A stretch of 11,638 bases of DNA, taken from the NCBI GenBank assembly GCA_903875815.1, contig CAIQXR010000001.1, forward strand, positions 1-11,638. The letters are read 5' to 3'. The notes under the pieces are model-generated. The model worked only from the letters and a program-made list of their open reading frames with translations. It was not told the origin of the DNA and made no database searches. This DNA comes from an uncultured Actinomycetes bacterium. Lineage in GTDB: Bacteria > Actinomycetota > Actinomycetes > Nanopelagicales > Nanopelagicaceae. The stretch's first letter is position 1. Every line of letters starts with the position of its first letter. The position numbers were made by a program, and so were the translations under genes. Shown here in pieces: positions 1-7,205 of the stretch.

Positions 1-771
1 ATCGGGCCAGAGCGGCGAAAGTTTCGCAAGCGACGCTTTCTCGTTTTCACGTAAGTAACCCATGACCGTTCCACGGCATTGCCGATCGCTGCCAGTGAAT
101 TTAGCTTGCTTCTTTGTGGGCGCGGATGGGGGATAGCATGCTGCCCGCCATTGGCACTCATTGGCTAATGGACATTGATCGCAGAGCGGCGACCTGGCTG
201 TGCAAATGAGCGCACCAAATTCCATCGTCGCAGCTGCCCAGATCTCGCCGTGCTTCTCAGGGATTAAGTCATAGCGAACTTTGCGCTCTACTTGTGATGG
301 CGCAGCGCTCGGAGATTCAACGCCATCAAAGAAGCGAGCAAAGAACCGACGGATATTGATATCGAGAACAAGGGTGGGTTGCCCAAAAGCAAATGCGGCG
401 ATCGCAGCTGCGGTGTAATCACCAACACCAGGAAGAGCGATTAATTCCTCCCGAGTTCGTGGCACTTGGTTATCGTGGTGAGTGGCAATCACTTTCGCAG
501 TTTCATGCAGTCGCAACGCTCGACGGGGATATCCCAATCGACCCCATGCCTTAATAACTTCTGGCCTTGGGGCGTTAGCAAGATCTGCCGGCGTCGGCCA
601 TCGCTCCAACCACTGGCTCCAAACAGGAAGAACGCGATTGACTGGCGTTTGTTGCAACATGAATTCGGAGACGACGACGCCCCATGGGGTGGTTTTGCGC
701 CAAGGGAGATCGCGTTGATTCTTCTCGAACCAACGAATAAGTATTGCGCTAGTTGATTTTGACGCGGGCAA
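1..771 (-). CDS. mutY: A/G-specific adenine DNA glycosylase MutY (partial, C-terminus off left edge)
   Basis: MutY removes adenine mispaired with 8-oxoguanine in base excision repair. Read from a TTG at 771, 257 residues are visible. They include LPWR (22-25), SEFMLQQTP with the catalytic glutamate E36, the helix-hairpin-helix LPGVGDYTA (113-121), VLDINIRR with the catalytic aspartate D137, and the [4Fe-4S] cysteines C190, C197, C200 and C206 in C-x6-C-x2-C-x5-C spacing. From memory these match E. coli MutY (E37, D138, C192/199/202/208) within one or two residues. No ATG lies in frame near the N-terminus. The TTG is favoured because GGAG sits 7 bases upstream and the resulting N-terminus has the normal family length. 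The start lies inside the 3' end of radA, so the two are probably co-transcribed and translationally coupled. Actinobacterial MutY proteins usually run to about 290 residues, so only a short tail should be missing. Confidence 0.95.
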   Translation of the reverse strand, partial: MPASKSTSAILIRWFEKNQRDLPWRKTTPWGVVVSEFMLQQTPVNRVLPVWSQWLERWPTPADLANAPRPEVIKAWGRLGYPRRALRLHETAKVIATHHDNQVPRTREELIALPGVGDYTAAAIAAFAFGQPTLVLDINIRRFFARFFDGVESPSAAPSQVERKVRYDLIPEKHGEIWAAATMEFGALICTARSPLCDQCPLANECQWRAACYPPSAPTKKQAKFTGSDRQCRGTVMGYLRENEKASLAKLSPLWPD

Positions 772-2125
772 TTGCTTGCTCCAGTCGTGCCACTTCCATG
801 ATCTCCATGCCCGGAATCTTTAAATCACTCCCTGCTGGAACCATCGCACGTTTAAAACCAAGGCGAGCAGCTTCCTGAATACGTTGGCCGGCACCAGTGA
901 TTTTGCGGATCTCACCAGCAAGTCCAACTTCACCAATCGCAACGAGATCGGAAGGAAGTGAAAGCCCTTTTGCTGCAGATGCAACAGAGAGTGCGACAGC
1001 AAGATCTGCCGATGGCTCGTTGATCTTCATGCCGCCAACGGTTGCCACATAGACATCTCGGCCTGAAGTGCGGATATTGGCGCGGTGCTCGAGAACTGCC
1101 AGTGTCATTGCAGTGCGCGGGTTATCGAGGCCAGAAGTAACTCTGCGAGCATTTCCAAAGTCGCGACCTTCCGATGCTGGCGCACCGACTAACGATTGAA
1201 TCTCAGCTAAGAGCGGACGACGTCCTTCAAGAGTGACAGTGACGCATGTACCCGGTACTGGTTCAGCGTGACGAGTAGTAAAAAGTCCTGTGGGATCGGG
1301 AAGGCTGGTGATGCCATTCTCATTCATGTCGAAGCAACCGACTTCATCAGAGGCACCGAATCGATTTTTGATCGCACGAATTAAACGAAGTCGGGAATGA
1401 CGTTCGCCTTCAAAGTTGAGGACGACATCCACTAAGTGCTCGAGTAGACGTGGACCTGCGATCGAACCATCTTTGGTGACATGGCCGACCAGACTGAGGG
1501 TGATCGATCGTTCTTTAGCGGTGCGGATCAGCGCTGCTGCAATTTCACGAACTTGGGTAACTCCGCCAGGGGCGCCATCTACTGCGGCACTTGCGATGGT
1601 TTGAATGGAGTCGATGATAAGTAATTGTGGTTGGACAGCATCGATGTGTGCGATGACGGCGCCGAGTTCATTCTCGGATGCGAGCCACAAATTGGGATCA
1701 ATCGCATTGAGGCGCTCTGCGCGCAGACGTACTTGCGATGCTGACTCTTCACCGCTGATGTAGAGCGCAGTAATTCCTTGGCGCGCGCTTTCGGCAGTGA
1801 CAGATAAGAGGAGAGTGGATTTTCCTACGCCCGGTTCGCCAGCAAGGAGGATCGCTGCGCCTGGGACAAGTCCGCCACCAAGGACGCGATCAAGCTCGGA
1901 AACTCCCGATGATCGGGCTTTCGCTTTCTCTAAGCTGACATCACCAATGGGTAGAGCGGCAGTAGTGACATGGCCAGCAACAAGTGAGAGTTTCTTAGGA
2001 GCACTTACCTCTTCGACGCTGCCCCAAGTCTGACATTCACCGCAACGGCCGACCCACTTTTGCGTGCTCCAGCCGCATTCCACACAACGGAATGGATCTT
2101 TTGCTGGGGTGGTCGATTTAGCCAT
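749..2125 (-). CDS. radA: DNA repair protein RadA (RecA-like ATPase with Lon-type domain)
   Basis: RadA (also called Sms) is a RecA-fold ATPase that drives branch migration in homologous recombination and helps process recombination intermediates. At 458 residues it has the usual family length. In order: an N-terminal zinc finger with C14, C17, C28 and C31; Walker A GEPGVGKST (96-104); Walker B LLIIDS (168-173); the H-loop-like VGHVTKDG (213-220); the RadA-specific KNRFG motif (253-257); and a C-terminal Lon-protease-like domain (about 280-458) containing GGMKINEPSADLA. All diagnostic motifs are intact. The ATG is 9 bases after the stop of the cysteine-rich gene and has no convincing Shine-Dalgarno site. 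Instead TAGCCT lies 6 bases before it, which suggests an internal leaderless promoter. Its 3' end overlaps the mutY start by 23 bases. In mycobacteria radA is followed by disA with mutY nearby; here no disA lies between them. Confidence 0.98.
   Translation of the reverse strand: MAKSTTPAKDPFRCVECGWSTQKWVGRCGECQTWGSVEEVSAPKKLSLVAGHVTTAALPIGDVSLEKAKARSSGVSELDRVLGGGLVPGAAILLAGEPGVGKSTLLLSVTAESARQGITALYISGEESASQVRLRAERLNAIDPNLWLASENELGAVIAHIDAVQPQLLIIDSIQTIASAAVDGAPGGVTQVREIAAALIRTAKERSITLSLVGHVTKDGSIAGPRLLEHLVDVVLNFEGERHSRLRLIRAIKNRFGASDEVGCFDMNENGITSLPDPTGLFTTRHAEPVPGTCVTVTLEGRRPLLAEIQSLVGAPASEGRDFGNARRVTSGLDNPRTAMTLAVLEHRANIRTSGRDVYVATVGGMKINEPSADLAVALSVASAAKGLSLPSDLVAIGEVGLAGEIRKITGAGQRIQEAARLGFKRAMVPAGSDLKIPGMEIMEVARLEQAIARVKIN
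772..782 (-). promoter_or_regulatory. Shine-Dalgarno site of mutY
   Basis: On the minus strand GGAG (782-779) is followed by a 7-base spacer and the TTG codon at 771-769. It lies inside the radA coding sequence. This site decides the otherwise unclear mutY start, since the frame has no ATG nearby. Confidence 0.6.
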
Positions 2126-2137
2126 GCGAGAAGGCTA
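2126..2137 (-). promoter_or_regulatory. Putative leaderless -10 promoter of radA
   Basis: TAGCCT (2137-2132 on the minus strand) is a TANNNT -10 box followed by exactly 6 bases and the radA ATG, which would place the transcription start on the A of ATG. The TAG of the box is also the stop codon of the upstream gene. No -35 consensus was found. Inference from position only. Confidence 0.4.
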
Positions 2138-2971
2138 CTGGTTAGGTGCGACAGCCTCGCGGGCAGCCACGGTGGCTGGGTGGATCACAAAGAGCGGAAG
2201 TGAGCGCTTCTGGACGGCAGCGAGTTCAGCGCGGATGGTCTCCATCCGATTATCGCAATAGCCCTTGAGAACCTCGTAGGCAGCCTCGCTCATCAGCGCA
2301 GTCAACTCCACGCGATTGGAGAGATAGACCGGCTCGGAACCGTTGTGCGCTTCGGTATTGCTGGTGCAGTACCAATCAAATTCAGCGCCGCCATCGCCCC
2401 AGGCAAGACGTTCGTATTCGCCAATAACAATAACATTGATCTCTTGATCGCCGAGTTCGCGAGTTTCAAAACTGCGACGCATCGGAAGTTGCCAGCAGAC
2501 ATCGGGCTTAGTCTCAACAAAGTGGACGCCCTCTTTTTGAGCAAGGTGATGGAGTACGCAACCAAATGAGCCAGTAAAACTAGGTGATTCGTATCCAACG
2601 CGATTGAGGAAGATGCACGAGCCATCGACCATGCGAGTCTTTCGATCGTTATCTAGACCGGTCTCGGAGATACGAAGTTTGCCCTTGCCTTTCTTTGGTT
2701 GCGCATCTTCGTAGAATTGCCACATCTCTTTGGTAAGGCGAGTAGCGACGAGATCGGTGCGAGCTTCATCGGCTTCATCGGTGTAGTAGGCGCCATCAGA
2801 GCAGCAACCGGCGTTGGGCTTATCGGCATCAATACCGCAGCACCCTGCGCCATAGATGCAATTCCAATATGAGGTGAGCCAAGTCAGGTCGCACTTGTAG
2901 AGATCTTCGGGCTTGGATGGGTCGTAGAACTCAACCCAATCGCGTGCGAAATTTGCTTTTACCTCTGGCAT
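2135..2971 (-). CDS. Cysteine-rich protein, DUF3109/YkgJ-like metal-cluster family, function unknown
   Basis: A 278-residue soluble protein without signal peptide or membrane segment. It has 11 cysteines at 27, 38, 44, 45, 56, 57, 119, 138, 159, 202 and 239. The blocks GAGCCGID (42-48), AGCCSDGAYYTDE (54-66), GSCIFLNR (117-124), FGCVLHHLA (136-144) and TKPDVCWQLP (154-163) resemble the cysteine/histidine pattern of YkgJ/DUF3109-type proteins, thought to bind zinc or an iron-sulfur cluster. That assignment is from pattern memory and has not been searched. The C-terminal third (about 175-278) lacks such motifs apart from two isolated cysteines. It is the first gene of a probable unit with radA and mutY, which weakly suggests a DNA-repair or redox-linked role. 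The ATG at 2971 has no good Shine-Dalgarno site but has TAGGCT 8 bases upstream. Confidence 0.85.
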   Translation of the reverse strand: MPEVKANFARDWVEFYDPSKPEDLYKCDLTWLTSYWNCIYGAGCCGIDADKPNAGCCSDGAYYTDEADEARTDLVATRLTKEMWQFYEDAQPKKGKGKLRISETGLDNDRKTRMVDGSCIFLNRVGYESPSFTGSFGCVLHHLAQKEGVHFVETKPDVCWQLPMRRSFETRELGDQEINVIVIGEYERLAWGDGGAEFDWYCTSNTEAHNGSEPVYLSNRVELTALMSEAAYEVLKGYCDNRMETIRAELAAVQKRSLPLFVIHPATVAAREAVAPNQ

Positions 2972-2985
2972 AGTCCGAAAGCCTA
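2972..2985 (-). promoter_or_regulatory. Putative near-leaderless -10 promoter of the cysteine-rich gene
   Basis: TAGGCT (2985-2980 on the minus strand) is a TANNNT box 8 bases before the ATG at 2971. A start 7 bases downstream of the box would give a leader of about two bases. No -35 element is evident. The same hexamer precedes proC on the other side of this intergenic region. Confidence 0.35.
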
Positions 2986-3026
2986 GGGCTTAGAAGTGAA
3001 TAACGCACATCGCCTGCCACCTTAGG

Positions 3027-3038
3027 TAGGCTTGAACT
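3027..3038 (+). promoter_or_regulatory. Putative leaderless -10 promoter of proC
   Basis: TAGGCT (3027-3032) is followed by 6 bases and the proC ATG, the geometry expected when transcription starts on the A of ATG. The overlapping AGGTAGG (3024-3030) could instead act as a weak Shine-Dalgarno site 8 bases before ATG, so the leaderless reading is not exclusive. Confidence 0.4.
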
Positions 3039-3851
3039 ATGAGCACTTGGAAGGCAACTGGCGCAGTCGGTATCTACGGCGTTGGAAATATGGGCGAAGC
3101 GCTCCTAGCTGGCTTAATTGCGGCGGGAACTTCACCAGCGCAGATCTACTTCGCTGAAAAGCGGGATGATCGCGCCGCCGAGATCGCCACCACCTATGGC
3201 GCTATCCATAAAAGTGTCGCTGAGATCGCCCGCGAATGCAGCACCATTCTCCTTGTCGTAAAACCACAGGACCTAGGCGCGCTGTTAGAGAGCATTAAGA
3301 GCGAACTCTCGCCCGATGCACTCCTCATCTCATTTGCTGCTGGCAAGACGATTGCCTTTATCGAAGCGGCGCTCTCCGAGGGTGCGACAGTGGTTCGAGT
3401 AATGCCTAATACACCAGCACTCATTGGACTCGGGGCTGCTGGTATTTCACCAGCCGCTCGCGTGAGCGCTGATCAGTTGGCATTCACTAAGAATTTTCTC
3501 GAAAGTTGCGGAATCGCAGTCGTTCTCGATGAATCACTCCAAGACGCCGTTACTGCTGTGAGCGGTTCTGGCCCTGCCTATTTCTTCGCCTTTGTTGAAG
3601 CTATGGTTGCTGCAGGTGTGGAGCTAGGACTTTCTGAAGAAGTAGCGAGCACGCTCACCATCCAAACCATTGTGGGCGCCGCAGGAATGCTAGAAAAATC
3701 TGGCAAGAGCGCAACGACATTGCGTGAAAATGTTACTAGCCCCAATGGCACCACTGCCGCGGCACTGAAAGTATTTAGTGATGGCGCACTAGCCGAGCTC
3801 ACTTTAAAAGCAATGACGGCAGCGCGCGATCGCTCGCAGGAATTGGCATGA
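3039..3851 (+). CDS. proC: Pyrroline-5-carboxylate reductase
   Basis: ProC catalyses the last step of proline synthesis, reducing 1-pyrroline-5-carboxylate to proline with NAD(P)H in the cytoplasm. The 270 residues match the usual length. The N-terminal Rossmann fold has GIYGVGNMG (11-19). The middle carries VVKPQDL (73-79) and VRVMPNTPALIG (119-130). The C-terminal family signature is seen in AVSGSGPAYFFAFVEAM (173-189) and VTSPNGTTAAAL (232-243). The more common form of the last motif is SPGGTT, so N236 is a mild variation. The ATG is chosen for length and for the -10 box just upstream. The 3' end overlaps the next gene by ATGA, so the two are co-transcribed. A metabolic link between proline synthesis and that secreted protein is not evident. 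Confidence 0.97.
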   Translation: MSTWKATGAVGIYGVGNMGEALLAGLIAAGTSPAQIYFAEKRDDRAAEIATTYGAIHKSVAEIARECSTILLVVKPQDLGALLESIKSELSPDALLISFAAGKTIAFIEAALSEGATVVRVMPNTPALIGLGAAGISPAARVSADQLAFTKNFLESCGIAVVLDESLQDAVTAVSGSGPAYFFAFVEAMVAAGVELGLSEEVASTLTIQTIVGAAGMLEKSGKSATTLRENVTSPNGTTAAALKVFSDGALAELTLKAMTAARDRSQELA

Positions 3852-4807
3852 AGAAAGTTGCGGTTGCACTCTTTCTTGCAACCCTGGCAATAACTGCCAA
3901 CGCAGCAACTGCCGCAACTCCGGTAGCAAAAGCAATCAAAGTACTGCCAGTAAAACCATTTCTTATAACAACGCTGAGTGGCAGCGCAGGTGATCAAATT
4001 GCTGCCTTCACAACGACTCCAATATCAATTGTCATCGTGGGAAGCGTTGAAACAACGACCGCAAGTACTGGTACGACGAGTGGAAATAGCGATGGTTATA
4101 TCCAGGCGATCGATTATTTAGGTGCGACTCAATGGTCGCTCCACTTGGGTGGTGCTGGGGATGAGATCGCTACTGCGATTGTGAAAGATAAAGCTGGCGG
4201 TTTTGTAGTGGCAGGGGCCGCAAGCGCGGCGCCCACAGCCAGCGCCCCAGCGCCAGTAGACACAGGGGTTGTGACAAATCCTGATGGCGTAACGCTTGAA
4301 CCAATCTCAACGCCAAAGAATTCTTTGACGCAATTAACAATCTGGCGAGTCTCTGCCACCGGACAGCTTCTCTCCACTACTGCCATTGATGCCGGCGGTG
4401 TTGTGAATCCAACGAACCTCGTGGCCACTGCCACTGGTTTTACGCTCTCCGGCAAGCTCTATCAGGGCGGTAGCGCCTCACAATTTTCCACTTCTATTAG
4501 CTCGAGTTATCAATTGGTACCAGTGACGAGTAAGCCAATTACTAAGGAAGTTGCTCCTGCGGCAATCACCACCATTAAAGCCGGGACCATGCTTTATAAG
4601 AGTTACCTCTCGCACGGGGCGATTAAAGGAATTCCATCATGGAAACCCAAGAGTGATATTCCTGTAGTCATTGGCTATAACAAATTAGCAGTCCTCAAGA
4701 GTGCAAATTACTTGCAAGGAAAAGTTATTGGCTTGCAATGGCAATCAGGTAAAGGGTTACTCATTCTCACTGAACGAAGCGATGGTTTTGGTTTAACGCT
4801 TATTTAG
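3848..4807 (+). CDS. Secreted protein with SBBP-like (propeller-type) repeats, function unknown
   Basis: A 319-residue exported protein. Residues 1-20 form a typical Sec signal peptide: MKK, a hydrophobic core VAVALFLATLAI, then TANAA with likely cleavage near 19-23. The region GDQIAAFTTTPISIVIVGSV (48-66) followed by GDEIATAIVKDKAGGFVVAGAA (104-125) looks like two copies of the SBBP/beta-propeller-type repeat, with DGYIQAIDYLGATQWS (82-97) between them. A Pro/Ala/Thr-rich linker (about 125-160) separates this from a less recognisable second half with another TGQLLST strand. No catalytic motif or C-terminal anchor was seen. The ATG overlaps the proC stop as ATGA, with CAGGA upstream as a Shine-Dalgarno site. 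The 3' end overlaps the convergent metalloprotease gene by 8 bases. A binding or envelope role is possible but not shown. Confidence 0.85.
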   Translation: MKKVAVALFLATLAITANAATAATPVAKAIKVLPVKPFLITTLSGSAGDQIAAFTTTPISIVIVGSVETTTASTGTTSGNSDGYIQAIDYLGATQWSLHLGGAGDEIATAIVKDKAGGFVVAGAASAAPTASAPAPVDTGVVTNPDGVTLEPISTPKNSLTQLTIWRVSATGQLLSTTAIDAGGVVNPTNLVATATGFTLSGKLYQGGSASQFSTSISSSYQLVPVTSKPITKEVAPAAITTIKAGTMLYKSYLSHGAIKGIPSWKPKSDIPVVIGYNKLAVLKSANYLQGKVIGLQWQSGKGLLILTERSDGFGLTLI

Positions 4808-7169
4808 GAGCTTTAAAAGCGAGCAACTTTCCATCCACGCCAATGATTGCGTAGCGAGCTCCGCCCAATGAGATCCACTCGGCTCGGGCAGTGGAATCGA
4901 CCGGGCTAGTGCTGACAAGTGTGAAAGTTTGATCCGCTTTATTGATGGCGCACAATCGCTTCTCGCAGCCAAAGAGCAGTCCAGTTTTATCTTGCGAAAG
5001 CGGAGCAGATGGAGTGCCGTAGTAATCAGTGGGTAGTGATTGCGGTGCATAGCCGCTGGTTAAATCGACCCAGCGAATTTGAGCAGCATCGGGCGCCGAT
5101 ACACCGGTTGCCACGAACCACCCAGCAAGGGCTGATTTCCCTGAGATAGCGAGTGCAACATCGAACCCAGCGATCGTTACGCCATTCCCGCTGGTATCAA
5201 CAGTGGAATAGTTCCAATCTTCTGGATAAGCAGTATCTCGCTGGGCTAACCGAAGTTCGCCGCGAAGCGGGGTCTTATCTTGATCGACTGAGAGAACTGA
5301 GTCATACAGCAAGTAGATATGGTTGCCTACATTTGCCGCTTTGAGGTGGAAGGCGACATCGCCTGTGGTTCGACCATCGGTCTGGCGATCGCCATCAACT
5401 AATTCATAACGCCACTTGCTGCCATCTTTTACTGCGCCAAGCAGAATGCCTTGGCTCTCATCGCGGTAGAAGACTTGCAAGCCAGCGGCAGTTTGAACGC
5501 ATGCGCTGCTGACGCTGACATCACTGCCGGTGCGAACGCGTTGACTCTCTTGGTATGGCTGAATTTTTGCTGCGTTGCCATCGACAATGCTGTAGCTCCA
5601 CTTGCTGCCATCGAAACCCGCATAGCGAAGATCATGGGTTGTGAGATCAGCGTAGAAAATATTAAGGGTTTCAACTTTGCCGACTTTGCCAGAACAGATC
5701 GAGATATTTCCGGAGACGTCATCAGCAGTTTTGCCGCCAGTTGTGGCATTGCCGTCAACAACTTGCTTGCTCCACGCCGTGCCGTTGTAGGTAGCTAATT
5801 TGAGATCACCATTCTTAGCATCCGAGTAGGCGATCATTGGCTTACCTTGGAAAGTTCCGGTGGCTAGATATTTAGCGCCGGCGGCAGGATCAATGACAGT
5901 ACTTGGCCATGGTGCCATCGGAATAACGCCATTGGTGGTAGCAGCATCAGATGTGCCCAACGCATTCTTGGCAGTAATGGTGAATGAATAAGTGCTGCCA
6001 TTTTTTAAGCCAGTAATCAATAGCGGACTGGTATTGGTTACTTGGGTAAGCCCAGTTTGATTGACTTTCACGGTGTAAGAGGAGACCTGCGAGGTGCGGG
6101 CATTAGCTGGTGGATCGAAGGTAATAAGCGCAGATTTATCGCCGACAATCGCTAGAACATTACGTGGTGCTTGCGGAATTCCTGATGGCGTGCCTGCAGG
6201 TGGCTTCTGCAGGAGATCTTGCAACATAGCGAGCAGAAGTGAACCAGGCGCGTGGAAAATTTCACCAGGTGCCAAGTTAGGCGCCATTACTGCATTCTCA
6301 CCACTAGTGCCGAAGGTTGCGAGATCGAGGTGGCTCACCGATGATCCTGCTTCATACATGATTGGTGTATAGAGCTTCGGCTTAATTCCATTATTTGCTG
6401 CTACGCCATTTGAACCTGACCAGACCAAAGTATTTGTCAGTGCGCTTCCTAATTCGAGTGATGGCGATGGCAGATCCATAAGCCGGCGACCATCGGGAAG
6501 TTGAGCATAGGCATCGTAGGGAGTTGGCTTGGCGATATTTCCATAACCAAAAGTTAAGTACTCGCTATTGGAGAGAAAGCCCATGCCATGACCGAGTTCA
6601 TGAAGTACCACTGACTCTAAGTCATAACGGTTATCGGGACAATTCCCATCTGTGCCGGTATAAAAAGTTGGCGCAACTGTTGAATTGATCGAGATAGAAA
6701 TTTCAGGATTCTTGGGATCCAAATCTTTGCCCGCGAGAACATTTGCCAGTACCGAGGCGTACCAAAGATCTTTATCAGGCGCACCAGCAAAATTATTAAA
6801 ATATTTAACAGGGGTAGCAGATGCCAGGATGGTGGAAGAACCCATACGATCCCATGTGGCATTTACATTGATCGGAACTTTGGAAGTAAAACTTGCCGAC
6901 CAGGCATCGACTGCTGCTTGCACTGCTGGTTGGTAGGCGACAGGAATAGTATTGAAATCGATATTGATGGTTGATTTCTTATCAACGTGTGCGCCACTAG
7001 GTGCGACAGCGGCGTTTTCGTGCGCGCCCTTCTGTGATGGAGCGGCATATTCATTGACCCACCCGGCCGAGACTGAGCGAATCTCAGTGGATAACGCCTG
7101 AGCTTGCTGAACAGGAGAGATAAGGCCTAACGCGACTACCAAGCTCAGCATGAGGGGGGAGCGGCGCAT
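4800..7169 (-). CDS. Secreted zinc metalloprotease-like protein with fibronectin type III and propeller-like repeats
   Basis: A 789-residue exported protein. Residues 1-26 are a signal peptide (MRRSPLMLSLVVALGLI, cleavage near AQA-LS). The protease-like domain (about 35-320) has VVLHELGHGMGFLS, giving zinc ligands H190 and H194 and catalytic E191. The 11th position of the motif is serine, so the usual metzincin third ligand is absent there. SSVSHLD (276-282) followed by AVMAPNLAPGE (293-303) offers H280 as a displaced third ligand and M295 as a Met-turn, as in leishmanolysin-like (M8) enzymes; this is inference. A fibronectin type III domain spans about 332-418. Residues 425-789 contain repeats around WSKQVVDGN, WSYSIVDGN, WRYELVDGD and WNYSTVD, each preceded by a strand such as MIAYSD or LNIFYAD, probably a beta-propeller. 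No sorting signal or C-terminal membrane helix was seen. It is probably released to digest or bind an extracellular polymer or protein. The ATG is supported by TAGCGT 6 bases upstream. Confidence 0.9.
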   Translation of the reverse strand: MRRSPLMLSLVVALGLISPVQQAQALSTEIRSVSAGWVNEYAAPSQKGAHENAAVAPSGAHVDKKSTINIDFNTIPVAYQPAVQAAVDAWSASFTSKVPINVNATWDRMGSSTILASATPVKYFNNFAGAPDKDLWYASVLANVLAGKDLDPKNPEISISINSTVAPTFYTGTDGNCPDNRYDLESVVLHELGHGMGFLSNSEYLTFGYGNIAKPTPYDAYAQLPDGRRLMDLPSPSLELGSALTNTLVWSGSNGVAANNGIKPKLYTPIMYEAGSSVSHLDLATFGTSGENAVMAPNLAPGEIFHAPGSLLLAMLQDLLQKPPAGTPSGIPQAPRNVLAIVGDKSALITFDPPANARTSQVSSYTVKVNQTGLTQVTNTSPLLITGLKNGSTYSFTITAKNALGTSDAATTNGVIPMAPWPSTVIDPAAGAKYLATGTFQGKPMIAYSDAKNGDLKLATYNGTAWSKQVVDGNATTGGKTADDVSGNISICSGKVGKVETLNIFYADLTTHDLRYAGFDGSKWSYSIVDGNAAKIQPYQESQRVRTGSDVSVSSACVQTAAGLQVFYRDESQGILLGAVKDGSKWRYELVDGDRQTDGRTTGDVAFHLKAANVGNHIYLLYDSVLSVDQDKTPLRGELRLAQRDTAYPEDWNYSTVDTSGNGVTIAGFDVALAISGKSALAGWFVATGVSAPDAAQIRWVDLTSGYAPQSLPTDYYGTPSAPLSQDKTGLLFGCEKRLCAINKADQTFTLVSTSPVDSTARAEWISLGGARYAIIGVDGKLLAFKAPK

Positions 7170-7181
7170 GGGAAAACGCTA
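7170..7181 (-). promoter_or_regulatory. Putative leaderless -10 promoter of the metalloprotease gene
   Basis: TAGCGT (7181-7176 on the minus strand) is separated by 6 bases from the ATG at 7169. No Shine-Dalgarno site precedes this ATG, which favours a leaderless start. The box lies 11 bases from the opposing -10 box of the photolyase operon. Confidence 0.45.
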
Positions 7182-7192
7182 GCAGGAGTCGC

Positions 7193-7205
7193 TATCGTCA
7201 GCCTA
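7193..7205 (+). promoter_or_regulatory. Putative leaderless -10 promoter of the glutaredoxin-DUF2256-photolyase operon
   Basis: TATCGT (7193-7198) is followed by 7 bases and the ATG at 7206. The only Shine-Dalgarno-like tract, AGGAG at about 7184-7188, is too far from the ATG to serve. No -35 consensus is visible in the short intergenic stretch. Confidence 0.4.

Larger units (their letters stand above)
2969..3041. repeat. Imperfect inverted repeat spanning the divergent starts of the cysteine-rich gene and proC
   Basis: The left arm (2969-2985), read on the minus strand, is TAGGCTT, four bases, ACTATG. The right arm (3027-3041), read on the plus strand, is TAGGCTT, two bases, ACTATG. All 13 flanking bases agree and only the inner spacer differs. 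Each arm holds a putative -10 box and a start codon, so they could be mirrored promoters or sites for a shared regulator. Confidence 0.55.

Noticed and set aside
466..756. Plus-strand open frames of 96 and 78 residues at the left edge
   Set aside because: They are antisense to mutY, whose catalytic and iron-sulfur motifs are intact on the minus strand.
3578..3997. Minus-strand 139-residue open frame across the proC end
   Set aside because: It is antisense to proC and to the signal peptide region of the next gene, its cysteine-rich start is compositional, and no family pattern was seen.
4800..4807. Bidirectional terminator between the convergent secreted-protein genes
   Set aside because: No stem-loop with a U-tract was found at this junction or at 9049-9055.
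5451..5798. Plus-strand 115-residue open frame inside the metalloprotease gene
   Set aside because: It lies wholly antisense to a gene with clear domains, has no start signal and no recognisable motif; it is a shadow frame.
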